Positions 43,093 to 56,286 of a DNA stretch of 64,000 nt are shown piece by piece. The position numbers and the translations under genes are program-made. This DNA comes from Breviolum minutum Mf 1.05b.01 (lineage: Eukaryota; Sar; Dinophyceae; Suessiales; Symbiodiniaceae). The notes under the pieces are model-generated. The model was given only the letters and a program-made list of their open reading frames with translations, searched no databases and was not told the origin of the DNA. The stretch spans positions 62,001-126,000 of the forward strand of contig DF239890.1 of the NCBI GenBank assembly GCA_000507305.1, read 5' to 3'. Position 1 is the first letter of the stretch; each line of letters starts with the position of its first letter.

Positions 43093-46000
43093 CTCGCAAG
43101 GCTCCGGCAAGTTGCTCAGGAGGATGCTCTTCTCTGATGATGGAATACTGCAGCAGTTTTCGAACGAGGCTGAGTCCACTTTTAGTTGCAGCATTTCAGA
43201 ACATGAGTATCGAAGCGGTGGGGAAAAAAGGATTCCTATCAAACAGATACAGTTGCTGGATGTTGGTTGGACAGGTGACTTCTTCAAAAGTATTCAAACT
43301 TCAACGGTACTTTTCTGCTTTCCATCGATGGTCTGTCCTGAATTCTCAAGTCAAGAGTTCGTTTATAGCTAAGCCTCGCCTGTCAGTATCCAACATGTCC
43401 ACAGAAAATTGCACATCATCCACCTGGCTTTGCAGAAGTGGCTTGTTGGGAAGAGCAAGCTCCAAAAGGACTGGACGCTGGAAACATCCAGATTTTTCCC
43501 CCGGTTCCGTATGTGTGCTTCTGCTACTCAAACCCATCCAACCTTCACACAAATCAAAAAGGTTATTCAACATCCACTTCAACGTCCTTTCAAGACTGCA
43601 ATTGGTATGAAACATAAATCGTAGCGGATTAGCATTTGATTGATCCAGGATCACAGGCTGCATATTAAATATTGCAGAGTTTCTCGTGAAGGTAGGAGAC
43701 TGGATTGAATATGTTTCTGTACTAGCAAACTTTGTCCTATGATATTGATTCAGGCATGATGGAAGCTGAACACACCTGATTCACAACGGCCAATCATCAT
43801 TTTTTTCTGCTCAACACATGCAACTCCCAGCTGCCCAGAATTTACTAGTTTGTAAGGCAGACTTGCAAAACCTTGCGCAGCTTAACAAACTCTGAATCTT
43901 AAACCGGGTTTGGACCATCTCTGTGATCTATGGGCAAAGCTGAGAAAAATGTTGTATCACAAGCTTCGAAGCCTGAGGTGACACCTACCGACCTATTGTA
44001 GCAACTTGACTAGCTCCACTTGTTAGGCCGGCAACAACACCTGACCGAAGAAATGGTTCGACAAATAGAGGCTTTTTCCAACCATGTCTTATAGCTTGTG
44101 AGTCGAGCATGACTCGTCACTAGTAGCACTATCTTGACGTCCTATACCGTAACACGCGGAGCTTGTGGTGCATTTGGCATTTACCATGCTGCGCTATCAG
44201 TGATTGCTTTGCAATCCCTGCACATTGATACTTCTGAGACATGGTCAAGAGCGCAATTTCCCGGGGCCACAAAGTGGAAAGGTTTTAGATTCCAAGTATT
44301 CGAAGCTCATTGCTTGGCGGCGCAACCCAACATTTTGGGTCACAAAGTCTTGACCATGGCTCATTTGATATACTGTTTGTACACGTTCTGAAGGCTGACA
44401 TCCCGTTCGAGCTGTTCCCGGTACCTGGGACAAAGGCAATAAGAAAGGTGGAGGTCTTTCAAAGACAGAGTTTACCCAAATTAGGCCTGTCATACATGCG
44501 CACTCTATCTCTACAAGTACGTTTGGCTTTACATGGTCGAGTTCCTTGTCAATTCATAGGAGTCAATACAGCGTTCGATCTCTGAAAATACAAGGCAAAT
44601 GATGGCAAATGAGGGCTGCCTGCCAACAAAAATATCTTAGACAACTGTTGCTGGTTCTTGGGGGGAAATATTAAACGTCCAACAAGTTGAAACTTCATTC
44701 CAACCAAACCTTGGGCCCATTGAATCCCGCATCCCATCCATCGCAGCCCTTTGGAGTCTCACTTGTGGATGAAGGAGGCAATGCTGTCGACAATGGCATG
44801 CTGAGCCTCCACCCGATTCTTGCTGTGTGTCTGGTGCTCCGCGCGGATGTCCTTCGTGAGCTCCCGCACCTGTGGTGGGTCAGCAAGGAAACAAGTGTTG
44901 GCGTCTTGCCACAAGAGCGTTAAAAATTTTCTGAGAAGGAGTTGGAGTCTGGAGGAATAATTTTCAGACAAATCAGGAAAGGTATGGAAACCATTGTCTC
45001 TGGCTGTAACGCTTTGGGGCAAATGGAGCTGCACTGGCGCACCTCCTTTTCCAGTTGGTACTGGCTCTTGGCCACCTGCTGCTGGGACGCATCAGCCCAT
45101 CTGTCGTAGCCTCAGTGTCCAATGAGAAAAGATTGGGAGTGCTCAAAAGAAGGGTTGTTTCACAGTCCTCGGCTTTCGCTTATCCGATATCCTCACAGGA
45201 TGTTACACTTGATGCAAGGAAAAGAAAATGTATTGGACCATTAATTCCTTGAACTATGCCCTCCGGTTAACGGTACTAAAAAGTGTTGATTACCTTCATG
45301 TTCAGCCCAAAACCCCCCAAAAGGAACATATTACTACACTGTCGATTTCACAGTGATCATTGAGTCATTCACTTCAGCACCAGCCAAGTTGCTCATGAGC
45401 TGCTGTTCACGCTCAAACTTCTCCTCATCTAAAATACCATTGAAGGCATGCACCTCGTCCTGGAGGAGCTTCTCCTTAGTGACTTAGTGGTGGCACATGT
45501 TTTTTTACTGCTGTTCTGCTGTCCTGAGCCTGTCCCAACCGCAAATGAAATCAGAGTTCGCATGAAATGGCGACAACTTGATGGCTTTGAACTAGCACAG
45601 CAATTAACAATGGACCATTTTAAGATGTACTGTATTTCTTATTTCTCCAGCAAGCCGTTGCTCTCACTGCCAAGCTGCTCTTCGCTGGTCTTGCAACTGT
45701 CGCTCCCGAGTCTCTTCTGCTAACGCATCGGAGAGCCGTTGCGACTCGTCGCGGATAGGGCCTAAAGTAGCCTTAGTCGCAGCCCTTGGAGACTTCCACA
45801 GCTTGAATCTTAGGCTGAAAGTGGCTGGTACGTTTCAAAACATTTCAAGAAGTCAAATTGTTCAGGTGAAATCCAGCTGACCTTCTGCGACCGCAAGCAG
45901 CTAATTGGCGAACAGAAGTTTTAGACCATCTATCTACTAGAGTTACTGAAAAAGGATTCTGCGTCTTAAAACCGTTACAGTAAGTGACATCTCCTCCGTC

Positions 46001-47768
46001 TGTCCCACCTCAATATGTCGTATCCGATCCTCTCGCTGCCGAACTAAAGCTGCCTGCAGGCCAAGGTGGCCGGAATACAGCCATACACGCAGCAATAGCC
46101 CCGGGCGAAGATGAAATCGAAATGGGAAGAAATGGGGAAGTCATGAATGACAGACTCAGGAAGCCTAGCAAAAGTATAAAAACCATCTTCAACCACGACA
46201 CTCCTCAACTCTACCGGACTCTACCTCTTATGTTTTCGATTGGCTACCACCTAATACCTGTTTTCTTAGTGCTTTAGAGAATGCCAAGCAATGCTAGCCT
46301 CAGCTTCAGTCATTCGATCGCCGAGCTCATCCACTACCTGAGTAGCGACTTGAGGTGAAAATCTAGCGTTGAAGCAGCCAACAAACCTGCAGGTTTTAGT
46401 CAAGGTCCCCAATGTTAAACCTTCTGCAAAAACGAAGCCTTTTGCAAAAGGGTATGGAAACCCCAAATGACTGTCAACCAATGTCTGTTTAATTTTGGTA
46501 CAGGGACTGTACATGAAAAGTGATGATGATTTCCACTAAATGGGACTTCTCGCTAACTCAAACAATGCCCTATGTTTGGGGAAAATCACTCAATGACTGA
46601 CTATGCATTTGCGTCAAGTTTGATCATTTGATCGTTTGATCCGCCCTTGACATGGGTAATTTAGTGGCAAGTTCATGTAATTTCATGATCCCTTGTACCT
46701 TGCACTGGGGGATTCTTTCATATCTTCCACCTCAAACCACCCGACCTTCACTGCCTTCAACCAAGGTGCCGCATTCATTGCAGCAAAGGCTTCACGCAAA
46801 TCACGACGCAAACCCTGCCGGGCACCACTGAGCTCGTGTTGGAACTTGGCCTCGTCAAAAACCATGGGAAACAACTTGTTAGTATCAAAGGGATTTTCCA
46901 GGATTTTGCGCGGCATGTACTGTAATTCACATTAAGAAACTCAACTTACCAAGTGCCGTGGAAAATAGCTCTTTCCATCAAGGATGAAAACATCTACAGA
47001 ACAACTTCATAAAGCCAGCCACTGAATAAAGCAAAGATGCATCACAATGTTTATCGCAAAGACCAAGAGATGAGAATGTTCTGTATGCCAAATTTGTGCG
47101 CAAGAAGTTTAATGATGGCACATCCGTCATCAAGTATCATCATAAACAAAATACAACTCTCGGTGTTGAGACAGTGCCCTTGCCCAACCGTTCAAACGAA
47201 GGTGCGGTGTACGACTTGGTGGTGTCCATGACGTGCTTTTTCTTCTGCCTTTGCAGTCAAAAAGGTTACAGGAGGGACTTTCTGCTCTTGACTTTAAAGG
47301 ACAAACCGCATTTCATTCCAAGCATCCAAACTTCTCGTGCCAAGCCACTGCATATGAGCGCGACATTTCTTGATTTGCCGTAAGGTTTCTTCCAGCATTT
47401 CATTCAGTCTCTTCTGGTGAGCATCACGATTCTTCTGCGCCTGACAGCACCACTGAATCTGGGCAGAGTGGCGAACCCAGGCGCGCAACTTGGTGCCAAC
47501 AATGCCGGCTATTCAAGTTCTAAGAGACTGAGGGAGAAAATTACAAGAATATGCGAAGGGTACAACGGGTACAACTAAGTGTGCGTTTACAGTTTACACT
47601 GTGATGTGACAAGCAATTTATCGAAACAGCACTTCCGGGTTGTAAATTATCTTCCAAGAGCTCTTCCAACCCACGCAAAGTCGCAAAAAGAAACATGTTT
47701 GTTCACACCTGCTCAAAGACCGCAGGGGTGCGGGTAACCTCTTCGCTGAGGTAGAACAGCAACTTCTC
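43093..47768 (-). CDS. gene model X: coiled-coil protein, SF-assemblin-like
   Basis: Proposed exons: 47768-47709, 47488-47303, 46919-46746, 46337-46299, 46053-46009, 45771-45668, 45474-45381, 45110-45043, 44869-44763, 43595-43543, one near 43480, and 43169-43093. Phases agree at most junctions; the 45668-45474 junction needs a GC donor or a missed exon. The product is almost wholly coiled coil rich in Glu, Arg, Gln and Leu: MTEAE, AALVRQREDRIRHIE, DALAEETRERQLQDQRRA, EVHAFNGILDEEKFEREQQL, VAKSQYQLEKE, ELTKDIRAEHQTHSKN, AIVDSIASFIH. The last blocks recall the C-terminal region of SF-assemblin/beta-giardin proteins, which form striated fibres at flagellar basal bodies. That family call is tentative; a generic coiled-coil protein is the alternative. 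Confidence 0.5.
44763..45474 (-). CDS. best-supported core of model X (three phase-linked exons)
   Basis: 45474-45381 (31 codons+1; donor GTGCTG), 45110-45043 (2+22 codons; donor GTGCGC) and 44869-44763 (35 codons+2; donor GTGAGA), with acceptors CTAAG, ACTGAG and CCACAG. Introns of 270 and 173 bp. Continuous heptad-like coiled coil through all three exons makes chance unlikely. Confidence 0.6.
46578..46655 (-). repeat. dispersed repeat copy 1 (partner 48653-48715)
   Basis: Shares GGGAAAATCACTCAA, then CTATGCATTTGC, TCAA and TTTGAT with 48653-48698, and a looser ATGGGT tail. On the minus strand both copies read IK(L/V)DANA followed by TAG, and the differences include synonymous changes. This copy lies in an intron of model X; the other forms the end of model Z's last exon. 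Confidence 0.6.
46746..46919 (-). CDS. exon of model X (58 codons)
   Basis: Acceptor AATTACAG precedes 46919 and donor GTCGGG follows 46746; phase 0-0. The peptide begins YMPRKILENPFDTNKLFPMV and continues with a charged helix (ELSGARQGLRRDLREAFAAM). It reads as the head segment before the coiled coil. Confidence 0.55.
47303..47488 (-). CDS. exon of model X (62 codons)
   Basis: Acceptor CCAAG precedes 47488; donor GTCCTT follows 47303 in the phase-0 reading. Contains a long basic helix: AQKNRDAHQKRLNEMLEE followed by TLRQIKKCRAHMQW. The 3' border is uncertain (a GC donor near 47347 is possible). Confidence 0.5.
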
Positions 47769-48023
47769 CTGCAAGTCGTGTCGTTGGACGTCATTGAATC
47801 AAATGATTCATTCAACCGAAATAGGACTGTCCTGGTTGTTCTTGAAGACCCGGTTTCGCCGGTGAATATCTCCCGACCTCAAGGCTGAGTCTCATTTCGT
47901 TCCATACTTTGTGCAAAATCCAGCGGGAAGAACTTGCAGAATCGTCCGTTTTGTCAAGAATGATCAGATCTGGGCTTTCCAAATGAGCAACTCAAAGCTG
48001 ACAGACCGGCAGGCTGGTACAGA

Positions 48024-48329
<306 letters not shown>

Positions 48330-48673
48330 AGTGACAGTTCAAAGAAAACCAGCAACAAGCAGCTGGAGTTATTATATGAACCAGGGGACAGCCATGAGAA
48401 ATCCTCCGCCATGGCAGCCAGGCAGGCACTGGCCGGGTAAGGCCAGTCTCAAGTGAAAATCTCCACCCTTGAGCAAAACAAAGCAACAAATTAGCGAAGC
48501 GAAGCAGCGTCAAGAAAGAGGAGCATTGCATTGCCAGTGCCTAAGACATCAAGAATCCAAAGCTTGGAGAGCTGCAGTCCCAAAAAATGGCTCACATGGG
48601 AGATCTCAGGATCCCTACTAAAGTTACTAAAACCAAAGTCATTGTAATACCTTGGGAAAATCACTCAAAAATA

Positions 48674-50552
48674 CTATGCATTTGCATCAACTTTGATGCC
48701 TCCAATATGGGTAGATAGAGTAATTGAATCGCCCATATAAACCAAATGATGCTTTTGGGACAGTTGACGCACCCAAGGGACCCCTTCCACATTCTCCTGC
48801 TCGCACCTGAACATCCATGACCCATCGTTCATGCAAGGGATGCGCCTGTGGAGAAATCCACCGGTCAGGATGCTAGGGATGTTAGGATGGCTCAGGACAT
48901 TGATTTTGTTTGATGTATCTGGGTGAATCAGTATATTTCGGGGGTGCTTTAAGCTTCGGGCCTTTGAAATCCCGTTTTCAAAAGAAGAATCAATCATGTC
49001 CACCCGTGCAGCTTTGACATGTTCATCCTCCACAAGAAACGAGCTGTGATGCCCCCCGCCTCTGAACCCTGCAAGTCTTTGGTTTCCCTCTGCATTTGCG
49101 GCCTTGAACAAACATTCAAATCATTTGCTGTCAACCATTCCCTGCCTAGAAAAACACCCCAAAATCAGTCAAAGTCCTGAAACCAGAATTTTGTCATTGC
49201 CACATACTTGACATACTTCTACATCCGGCTACAAGAATAAGTCGTTGAATCATCTGTCAACACCTCTCAGCTTCTCGACATCATTGAAATGCCCAGCGGT
49301 GCTGTCATTCCCGCAAACAGCACAAGGAGCCAGGGTTCCCAGCTCCGGATCGCCTGGACTTCAGGAACTGCAAAAAACAAACTACTTGGGGCGACTTGGG
49401 TAAGAAAACATGGCTGAAAAGATTTGACCTGGACAATTTCCCAAACTTAAAGCTGGAACCTCACCCATCAATCTAACAATTCAAGCAGCGTACCTTCAAC
49501 GTCCTCTTCATCGTCAAGCCGGTACTGGCATCAAGGCAAGCTACTAATACAAGGTTCACCATGTTGATCAGTCATCAACCACAGTTTCTGACTGACAAGA
49601 ATATGCCACATGACCTCGTAATCATGATAAATGTTGCTGCTTTTGCAAAATGAGTTAAAGAAAAGAAGCAGCAATCTTGCTGAAGACCCTTGCAACAAAT
49701 TACAGTAACCCGTCTTGACATGCCATGAGTAAGGAACTGCAGGGTGCACATTAGCATGCACCGCATCATCCAGCTTTGCCTGCCAACAGCCAGGGTGTGT
49801 TGAGATGGCTCGAAGCTGCTAACGACCTTCGGCAATTCAATGTGGAGTTGTCCAGACTTTTCCCACCTGCAAGGTCTCGAAGTCCTCATAGCAGTCATCT
49901 AAGTTGCTCAGAAGCTTATCCTGCCAAAATGAAGCGACGAGACGACAGCCAATGAAGTTTCTTGGGGGCAGAAATGGCGCCTGAAAATCCCCTGGATCCG
50001 TGCGCTTCTGGATGATATCTCCTGAGTTCAGGAATGACATTCACTCCATTTCACACCAACTTCGTTGAAAGGTTTTTGGGGTGGGAAAAAATGTTGAAAC
50101 CCCAACAGGCTTGACCAACAACGCTGCAAGAATTATTTTTAGTTGTGAAAGACTCATTGAGAAGCTGAGAAGCCAAGAGAATGACCAACAAAGAAAATGC
50201 CAATTGAAAGAAATCGATTCTCAGGTGGGCCAGGGCAGCCGGACGTCATTGCAAGCAAGTCATGAGTGGGATGACAAAGCAGAGACCCAAGCCCCCTCTG
50301 ACCCAAATCGAACAAGAAATGGAATTTGCAAATGGACAGTAGATGCTGAGAGTTGCTGATATTTGCTGGGTTTCCCTCAAGGTGATACAAACACCAAGGT
50401 CCCCGGCTTGCTTCCTTCCTAAAAGACTTAGACCTGGCAAGGTCTAAAACTGAAGACTTTGCGCATTTGTCTGGCTCCAAATCGGAAAGCATTGGGGTGT
50501 ACTCTCTGAACAAAAATAGAGCGGAACTAGTAATTCTCCTACCCTCCGCAAC
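48674..50552 (-). CDS. gene model Z: unknown protein, 3' part with stop
   Basis: Exons: 50552-50434 (39 codons+2), 50375-50287 (1+29+1), 50021-49867 (2+51), 49779-49710 (23+1) and 49068-48674 (2 bases then open to the stop). All four junction phases fit, with acceptors GTGCAG, CTTGAG, CTCAG, TTGGCAG and TTGCAG and GT donors throughout. Peptides: EYTPMLSDLEPDKCAKSSVL, PPRNFIGCRLVASFWQDKLL, NLDDCYEDFETLQ, AKLDDAVHANVHPAVPYSW and, in the last exon, GGGHHSSFLVEDEHVKAARV. The final exon (about 130 codons) is His/Ile/Gly-rich and globular. Family not recognised; a secreted or membrane role is not indicated. 5' end open. Confidence 0.45.
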
Positions 50553-53500
50553 CTGCACAACACTCCAATCTATGCAGGGTGTACAAGCGTTGCGAGGCAT
50601 TTAGCGCATTGCTTGGGCTGCGAGCGCTGCCGTGCTTCAAATAATATCTGCAGCTGCGGTCAAACAGCTCCTTGCGGTCCAACAGGATGCTATGAGCGCG
50701 TTTTCGGGGGAGAAGGAGTCATGCTAGGCTAGGCCCAAATTATGTTCGAAGGATCTGATAGTATAAGTATTGTATGAATTTGTTTTTGCGTGACAAACGT
50801 GTCTCAATCTTGCTCCCAAGACTATTCAGCGCCGGGCAATTCATCATTTGTGGGTCCATACAGTAACACATCAAAGAAACCAGATTGTCCTGCAGTGCAG
50901 CAGGGCTCTGAAATCTGAGCCCGTTGATCAGTTCAGCGATGCCTCTCAATGTCTTTTTTTCTTCTTCAACCTGAAATGCCGGTGGGATGGGATTGGTGTG
51001 GCGACAGTTCGCAAACTTTTTTGCAAGCCAACTTGGCAACAACAAAATATATACTGGAACTCGGATCTATCAAACCTTTGTTTGTATCATCTTGTTGGGT
51101 CAGAAAACCCACTGCAAGGATCCAGAAAATCCAAGAAACATCAATATCTCAACAATCTTGCATTTTTTGCTGCTTGCTGAAACGTGATGAAATTTGGAAC
51201 GGATGTGATTCAACCAATGGCTGGCATTGACGACCAATCAAACTACAACCATTGACTGAATTATACATCCGCCGACCCGGGTCGGCGTGGTTTACGGTTT
51301 ACGTATATTTTATGCAAAATCCAATTTTTTGGCAAAACGGCCCCGTTTGAGGCTGTCACATCAATAATGGAGACCACACCAATCCAAAATTCAAAACCCC
51401 AAACCCAAAATCAAAAATCAAACTCCAAAGCCCAAACTTCGGATTTTGGATTTTGGACGCGCCATCAACCTGAAATTGGGGTCCGACTTGGAGGGTTTCT
51501 AAGGCAATTGGGCGTGGGCTCTTCGATTCCCTGCTGGTCGATGAGTGTTTTCGGAAATCGGCACCGATTTCCGAAAGTGGCCATTTTGGTAATTTCAACA
51601 CTGGAAATTGGCGACAGGTAATCGGGGAAGCCCGGCCTTGGGACAAAGGAAAAAAAATCTAGACCTGAATCCCCCCACTCACTGAAATAAGAAACTGCGG
51701 AGCAAACGTTCTTTTTGTCCTGAAGTGGTGGAGTTGCGTACCTGCTGGTCCTGAAGGTACCACATCAAGGGCGCCATAAACTCAACTAGTGCTCAAGCTG
51801 GTGAACCCTCAGCCGGCCAGACTGGGATTCGACTGGCTGGAAGATGTGCGGTGCAGTGTGACAAGTAGGCCGGTAACCTTGCCCATGAAATCTTCTTCTT
51901 CGCCTAGGGCTTGAATCTGGAGAGCACCACTGGTCACTTTAAGTGGGGTTAGGTGCCAAGATGATTGCACGCAAGGTTCTGTGTGACGTGGGTTTAATCA
52001 CAACGTGGATCCGGACAAATGGCTGACGCATTGGCAAAATCCAGACATGGTTGACGAAGGCTGATGGCGCGGAAGAAGTGAAGATTGCCGAGAAGAACTT
52101 TGAGGATGGCATGAAATCCTTGGGGGTCCTCGAGCCAGAGGTTAGCCGTCTCGATTTCAACAAAGCGGTTCGTCGCGCTCTCATGCCCTCACATGCCATC
52201 AACTTGCGATGCAGCAGGATCCACGGCTTGCAACAACGCGGACACGAGGTTGTGGAGCGAGAAATGCGACTGGAATAGGATGAAATGCGACTGGAATTGG
52301 ATGAGATCCGGCCAAGCTTGCAAGTCCGTCTTCCCAGATGATGAAATTGACAAGGGCGATTTCTTCAAGTACCCGAAATGTTTCTCGGAATGATGAGCAG
52401 ACCGGCAGCGGAGAAACAGGTTCGTATGTCCAGTGGAATAAATTAGGTATGATATGCGGACGTTTCTGCCCCTGGTTGAAAAGTGTGTTGCAGTGCTCAT
52501 GTGCTAGAGACATCGAACCGGGATCGCACCAGAGTCTGCTTCGCTCCGTTTCCTGCTGGGTGGTTTTCGAAGCAGATTAGGCATCAGGCTCTGTGGTGCG
52601 GATGGTGTCTGTGTCCAATGCTCATCTTCAGCTTCTTGGTGGGGCTAGAACCTGGAACGGCTGCAGCTGTGGAAGTTGGGTGCTGAAAATCGAAGTTCCT
52701 GCTGCAAATGTCGGCATCAGGCAGCTGATATGCCTGCCTGCTGACGTACACGCAATGGACAGTGGTTCACCTCTACGGGTATCCGCACCACCTCAGTTGC
52801 AACATGGCATCGCAGCCAAAATCCCACTGCGATCCCCCATACCAGCACTGAGCCTCAGGAGGCACACTGGCCCAGTGTCGCACAGCATGAATCCGAGTAG
52901 TTTCAGTTGAGGTGGGCAACCGATTCAGGGACATGCTGGAGGGCTGTCAATGACGAAGCCCCCAAGACTCCTGGAACACACACACGAGAAATGAGCAACC
53001 AATGCACCCAAATGCCCACAGCCACTCCCAGCAACCACGTCAGCAGGAGCAACTGCTCCAACATGAGTTCAAGCACGAGGGTCACTCAACATAGGGCCCT
53101 AGTGGTACATCAACAAAGGGAACATTGTGCGTCATCAATCAGAAGAAAGGTTAGGGAAATGCCCGACCACCAACACTTCTTCAATTTGTTACTGCGCCAA
53201 ATTTTTGGCTTCACAAAAACGAGTATGCAACGAGAGTTTTAAGGCATGGACATTGATACTCACCCATGTCTATTGGTTTTTCACCTTCTGCACATGCGAC
53301 AATTCCTCACTCGTCGGTGTTGTTTTCCGGGTCGGCTGCTGACAGGCGCTAGCCTGCTGAAATCTTTAGTTCGTACTGTATATACTTTGAAAGTAAGGGT
53401 GCTCCAAGCATGTTCCTCGCATGTTCTTGCAACTGCATGGCTGTTTGGCTTTGATCAGTTGTGCTTCGATTGAGAATCTCGTGCCAAAAACTTATCCCAA

Positions 53501-56286
53501 ATTGCACCCAGTGGTCATGATGAAAATCGCGCCTCCTTTGAGCATTTCTCTCCTGGTTCTGGAGATCCAAGGGAACCTGGAGGAGAGAAGAGAAACTCCC
53601 GTCATTGGATTTCTCCCTGTACAACCAGGTGAAATCCTGAGGTAACCAGTTGAAGAATCCCTGTCAGTCGCATTTTGCAACAAAACCAAAGTAGAAGACA
53701 AAGTGCATTATGTAAGCCTTCAGACTTCATTTCCTAGCCTAGGCCTAGGGAAACTGGAATGACTTTGAAGACTGTACTCTATCTGACTCTGGGTTTCCGA
53801 GCTGCTACTCCTGCTGCAGGAAGGATAATATCCGCTGTACCTGCAGAGACTATGCAACTGCTTGGTAGTCGCGAACACCAAACTCAGCTGGAACTGGAAC
53901 CCAATATTCGGGGATTGCTGCTCCATAGCTGAAATCATTCGCCCTATGCCAGGCACCTACTCAAGATGTACAATGTAGCAGTAAGATGCTGTAGGAACTG
54001 CAGGGAATGTTTCCCGCTACCATTCCTGCAGCCAATCATAAGCTACATCCGTTCGAATTACCAAAAGTTTCAGGTACCTAGCATGGGCTACCGTTGGGGT
54101 GACCTATAGTTTTAGAAATTGGACCATCACCCAAACTCCGGGAGCCCAGCAGCGGCCACGGCAGCTCCCACAACTTTGGTGGAAAGCATCGCCTTCAAAG
54201 GCTGGCCATGCGAATTGGTAACAGAAGTGGGGAGTGAAGATGCATAGGTGAGTATGTTTCAATTCTGACCTTTTTTTGGAAATATGTTTGAAGAACAAGG
54301 GCAGCCTTTTTCTGCATCAAAAACAGCGAACTGAAAGAAAAGATGCTACACATGTTCAGTGACTTCTAAAACGTCTTTGTACCGCGGCATGTGTCTCTTT
54401 TGGATATCTCTCATTGAAGCTTCACTATGACGATTGCAAATCTGAGGGGGACAAAGGAGGAAAGTCGAGAGCCTCTGCAGCAGTCCTTTCCTGGTCAAGC
54501 GCTGACACACGACACTTTGGCGAAGATACGCATGGCGCATGGATCTTCAAGCTCCACTGTAGAAAGCGTCGGACCAAGACCCCAAGTGGAGTCAGAGTAT
54601 TGGAATTACATGAGTGCATGATACTGCCTGATCAGTGGAAGCATTTAAAGTAAATAATGACTGCATGAATTGCAGATACATTTGCTGAATTATTTTAAGG
54701 GTATTAATGCCCAAGCCTAAGATGGCTTTTCCCAATCCTGAATCATCCTCAACTTTTCCGGTGTAGGACCCAGGAAAGCGTGACTTCAAATGTCTGCAGC
54801 TTTGCTTCAAGGCTTGTCATGACACCCCAGCACTCTTTTTGATGTGATCAAATGCCCCCTGGTTGCTCCAGCACCTCAAACATGACTAGAACTTGATTGC
54901 CATGCAGGCTTCAACATGTTTGCAACAGCTTGGTTCATGATTCAAGAGCCAAAAGGTATGCGAAACGACATTTCCACTTCCACCCTTTCCCCAAGTATAT
55001 CCACCCAGGAGTACTCACTCGAAGTTGGGCGATTTTACCAAATCTATAAGGAGCTTGACAATCACCTGACCTGCCAAGTACTACCCAAGTACAAAATTTC
55101 ACGCATTTCACATAGTAACAAGCCTGCCTCATTTTGGCATTACTTGCTTGGAAGACAAAATCAAGGCCGGCTTTCACCAAAATTTGTCCAATGTCCGATG
55201 GCTCTGGAAAGTTCGTATGTGCTGTCGACTCATATCCGAATTGAACACTGGCCGAAAGTTATGTTGTTTAAGTGTTGCTTGCATTTTCGTTGTGTTATGC
55301 CTTCAATGAGTTGGGTTTAGGCATAGCATCCCAGAAAGGCGTGAATATAAGAATGGGGTTGAAACTACCATATACGCGAAAACTCGCAAACATGGAAACT
55401 CGTAACAAAAAAGCATAAAGTGACACGATTATTTTGCCGCCGTGAAATCAACTTGGCTGAGTCACAGCGCCAACCCGGTGAAACATTTTGAGTCGCTGGA
55501 CATGGGCATCTTTGCCCCAAAAAAGGGTGCCTTTGAACTTGAACCGTGTTTTTTCAAAGATTGACAATCAACGCAACAACTTTTCGAAATCCTTGGGGCA
55601 GGTCATTGAGCTGACCATCCTTCTTCAACAGTCGCTCACTACCTGAAGTAACAGCCTAAAGTCCCAATCCGATTCAAAGTGTGGACTCGGCAATCTGTCG
55701 CTGCAAAACAATGTCCTCAAAAAGACTGTCAAAACAAATTTCGAAGTAAAAAAAGACAATTCCATGGTATCCTCTGTGTTTTGCCATGACTCATTCATTG
55801 ATCACAGCCCAAACCAAAACACCTTCCCCACTGAGACCCTCGACATTCGCACCTCAATCTACCACCTGATCAAAACTTTCGATTTTTTTCTATCCAAACA
55901 ACACCAACCCCTCAAGGGTGAAATCCATCCAAAAGCCTCCAACAAGATTCTCCACAGATCCAGTTGATCCACTCAACTCTTAAGGGTAAAGTCAGTTGAC
56001 TTGCCTTCAAATGAGGGTAGTACCTAATTGCGGGCTAGGTGCCACTCTGTGGCTTCAGACGATCAAAATTTCGAGACGATCCGCAAAAAACCTCAACCTC
56101 AACCCCCATCCCGAGATCCTAAGCCGCCTTGTCGCCGTGGGCGGCGATTTCCGTAGACGACTCTGTCGATTCAAAAGGAACTCAGGCCACAGCGCACTTC
56201 CGGCAGCCAGGTTTCTGTAGGATACCCAAATGTCTATATACACCACAGCAGGGTGCGGCATTACCATTGGAGTGGTGGAAGTATAG
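50553..56286. other. mostly gene-free; one plus-strand exon candidate
   Basis: About 5.7 kb. Apart from 52045-52140 no exon was judged reliable. The AAACCC/AAATTC-rich stretch at 51385-51450 is low-complexity. Confidence 0.35.
52045..52140 (+). CDS. plus-strand exon candidate
   Basis: Acceptor AATCCAG and donor GTTAGC bound 32 codons in phase 0-0: WLTKADGAEEVKIAEKNF, then EDGMKSLGVLEPE. The Lys/Glu-rich helical composition is protein-like and the frame stays open past the donor (SRLDFNKAVRRALM). It is the only plus-strand candidate I rate. No neighbouring exon could be linked. Confidence 0.35.

Noticed and set aside
52199..53702. Several medium open frames on both strands
   Set aside because: No motif, no phase-linked partners and conflicting strands; left unannotated.
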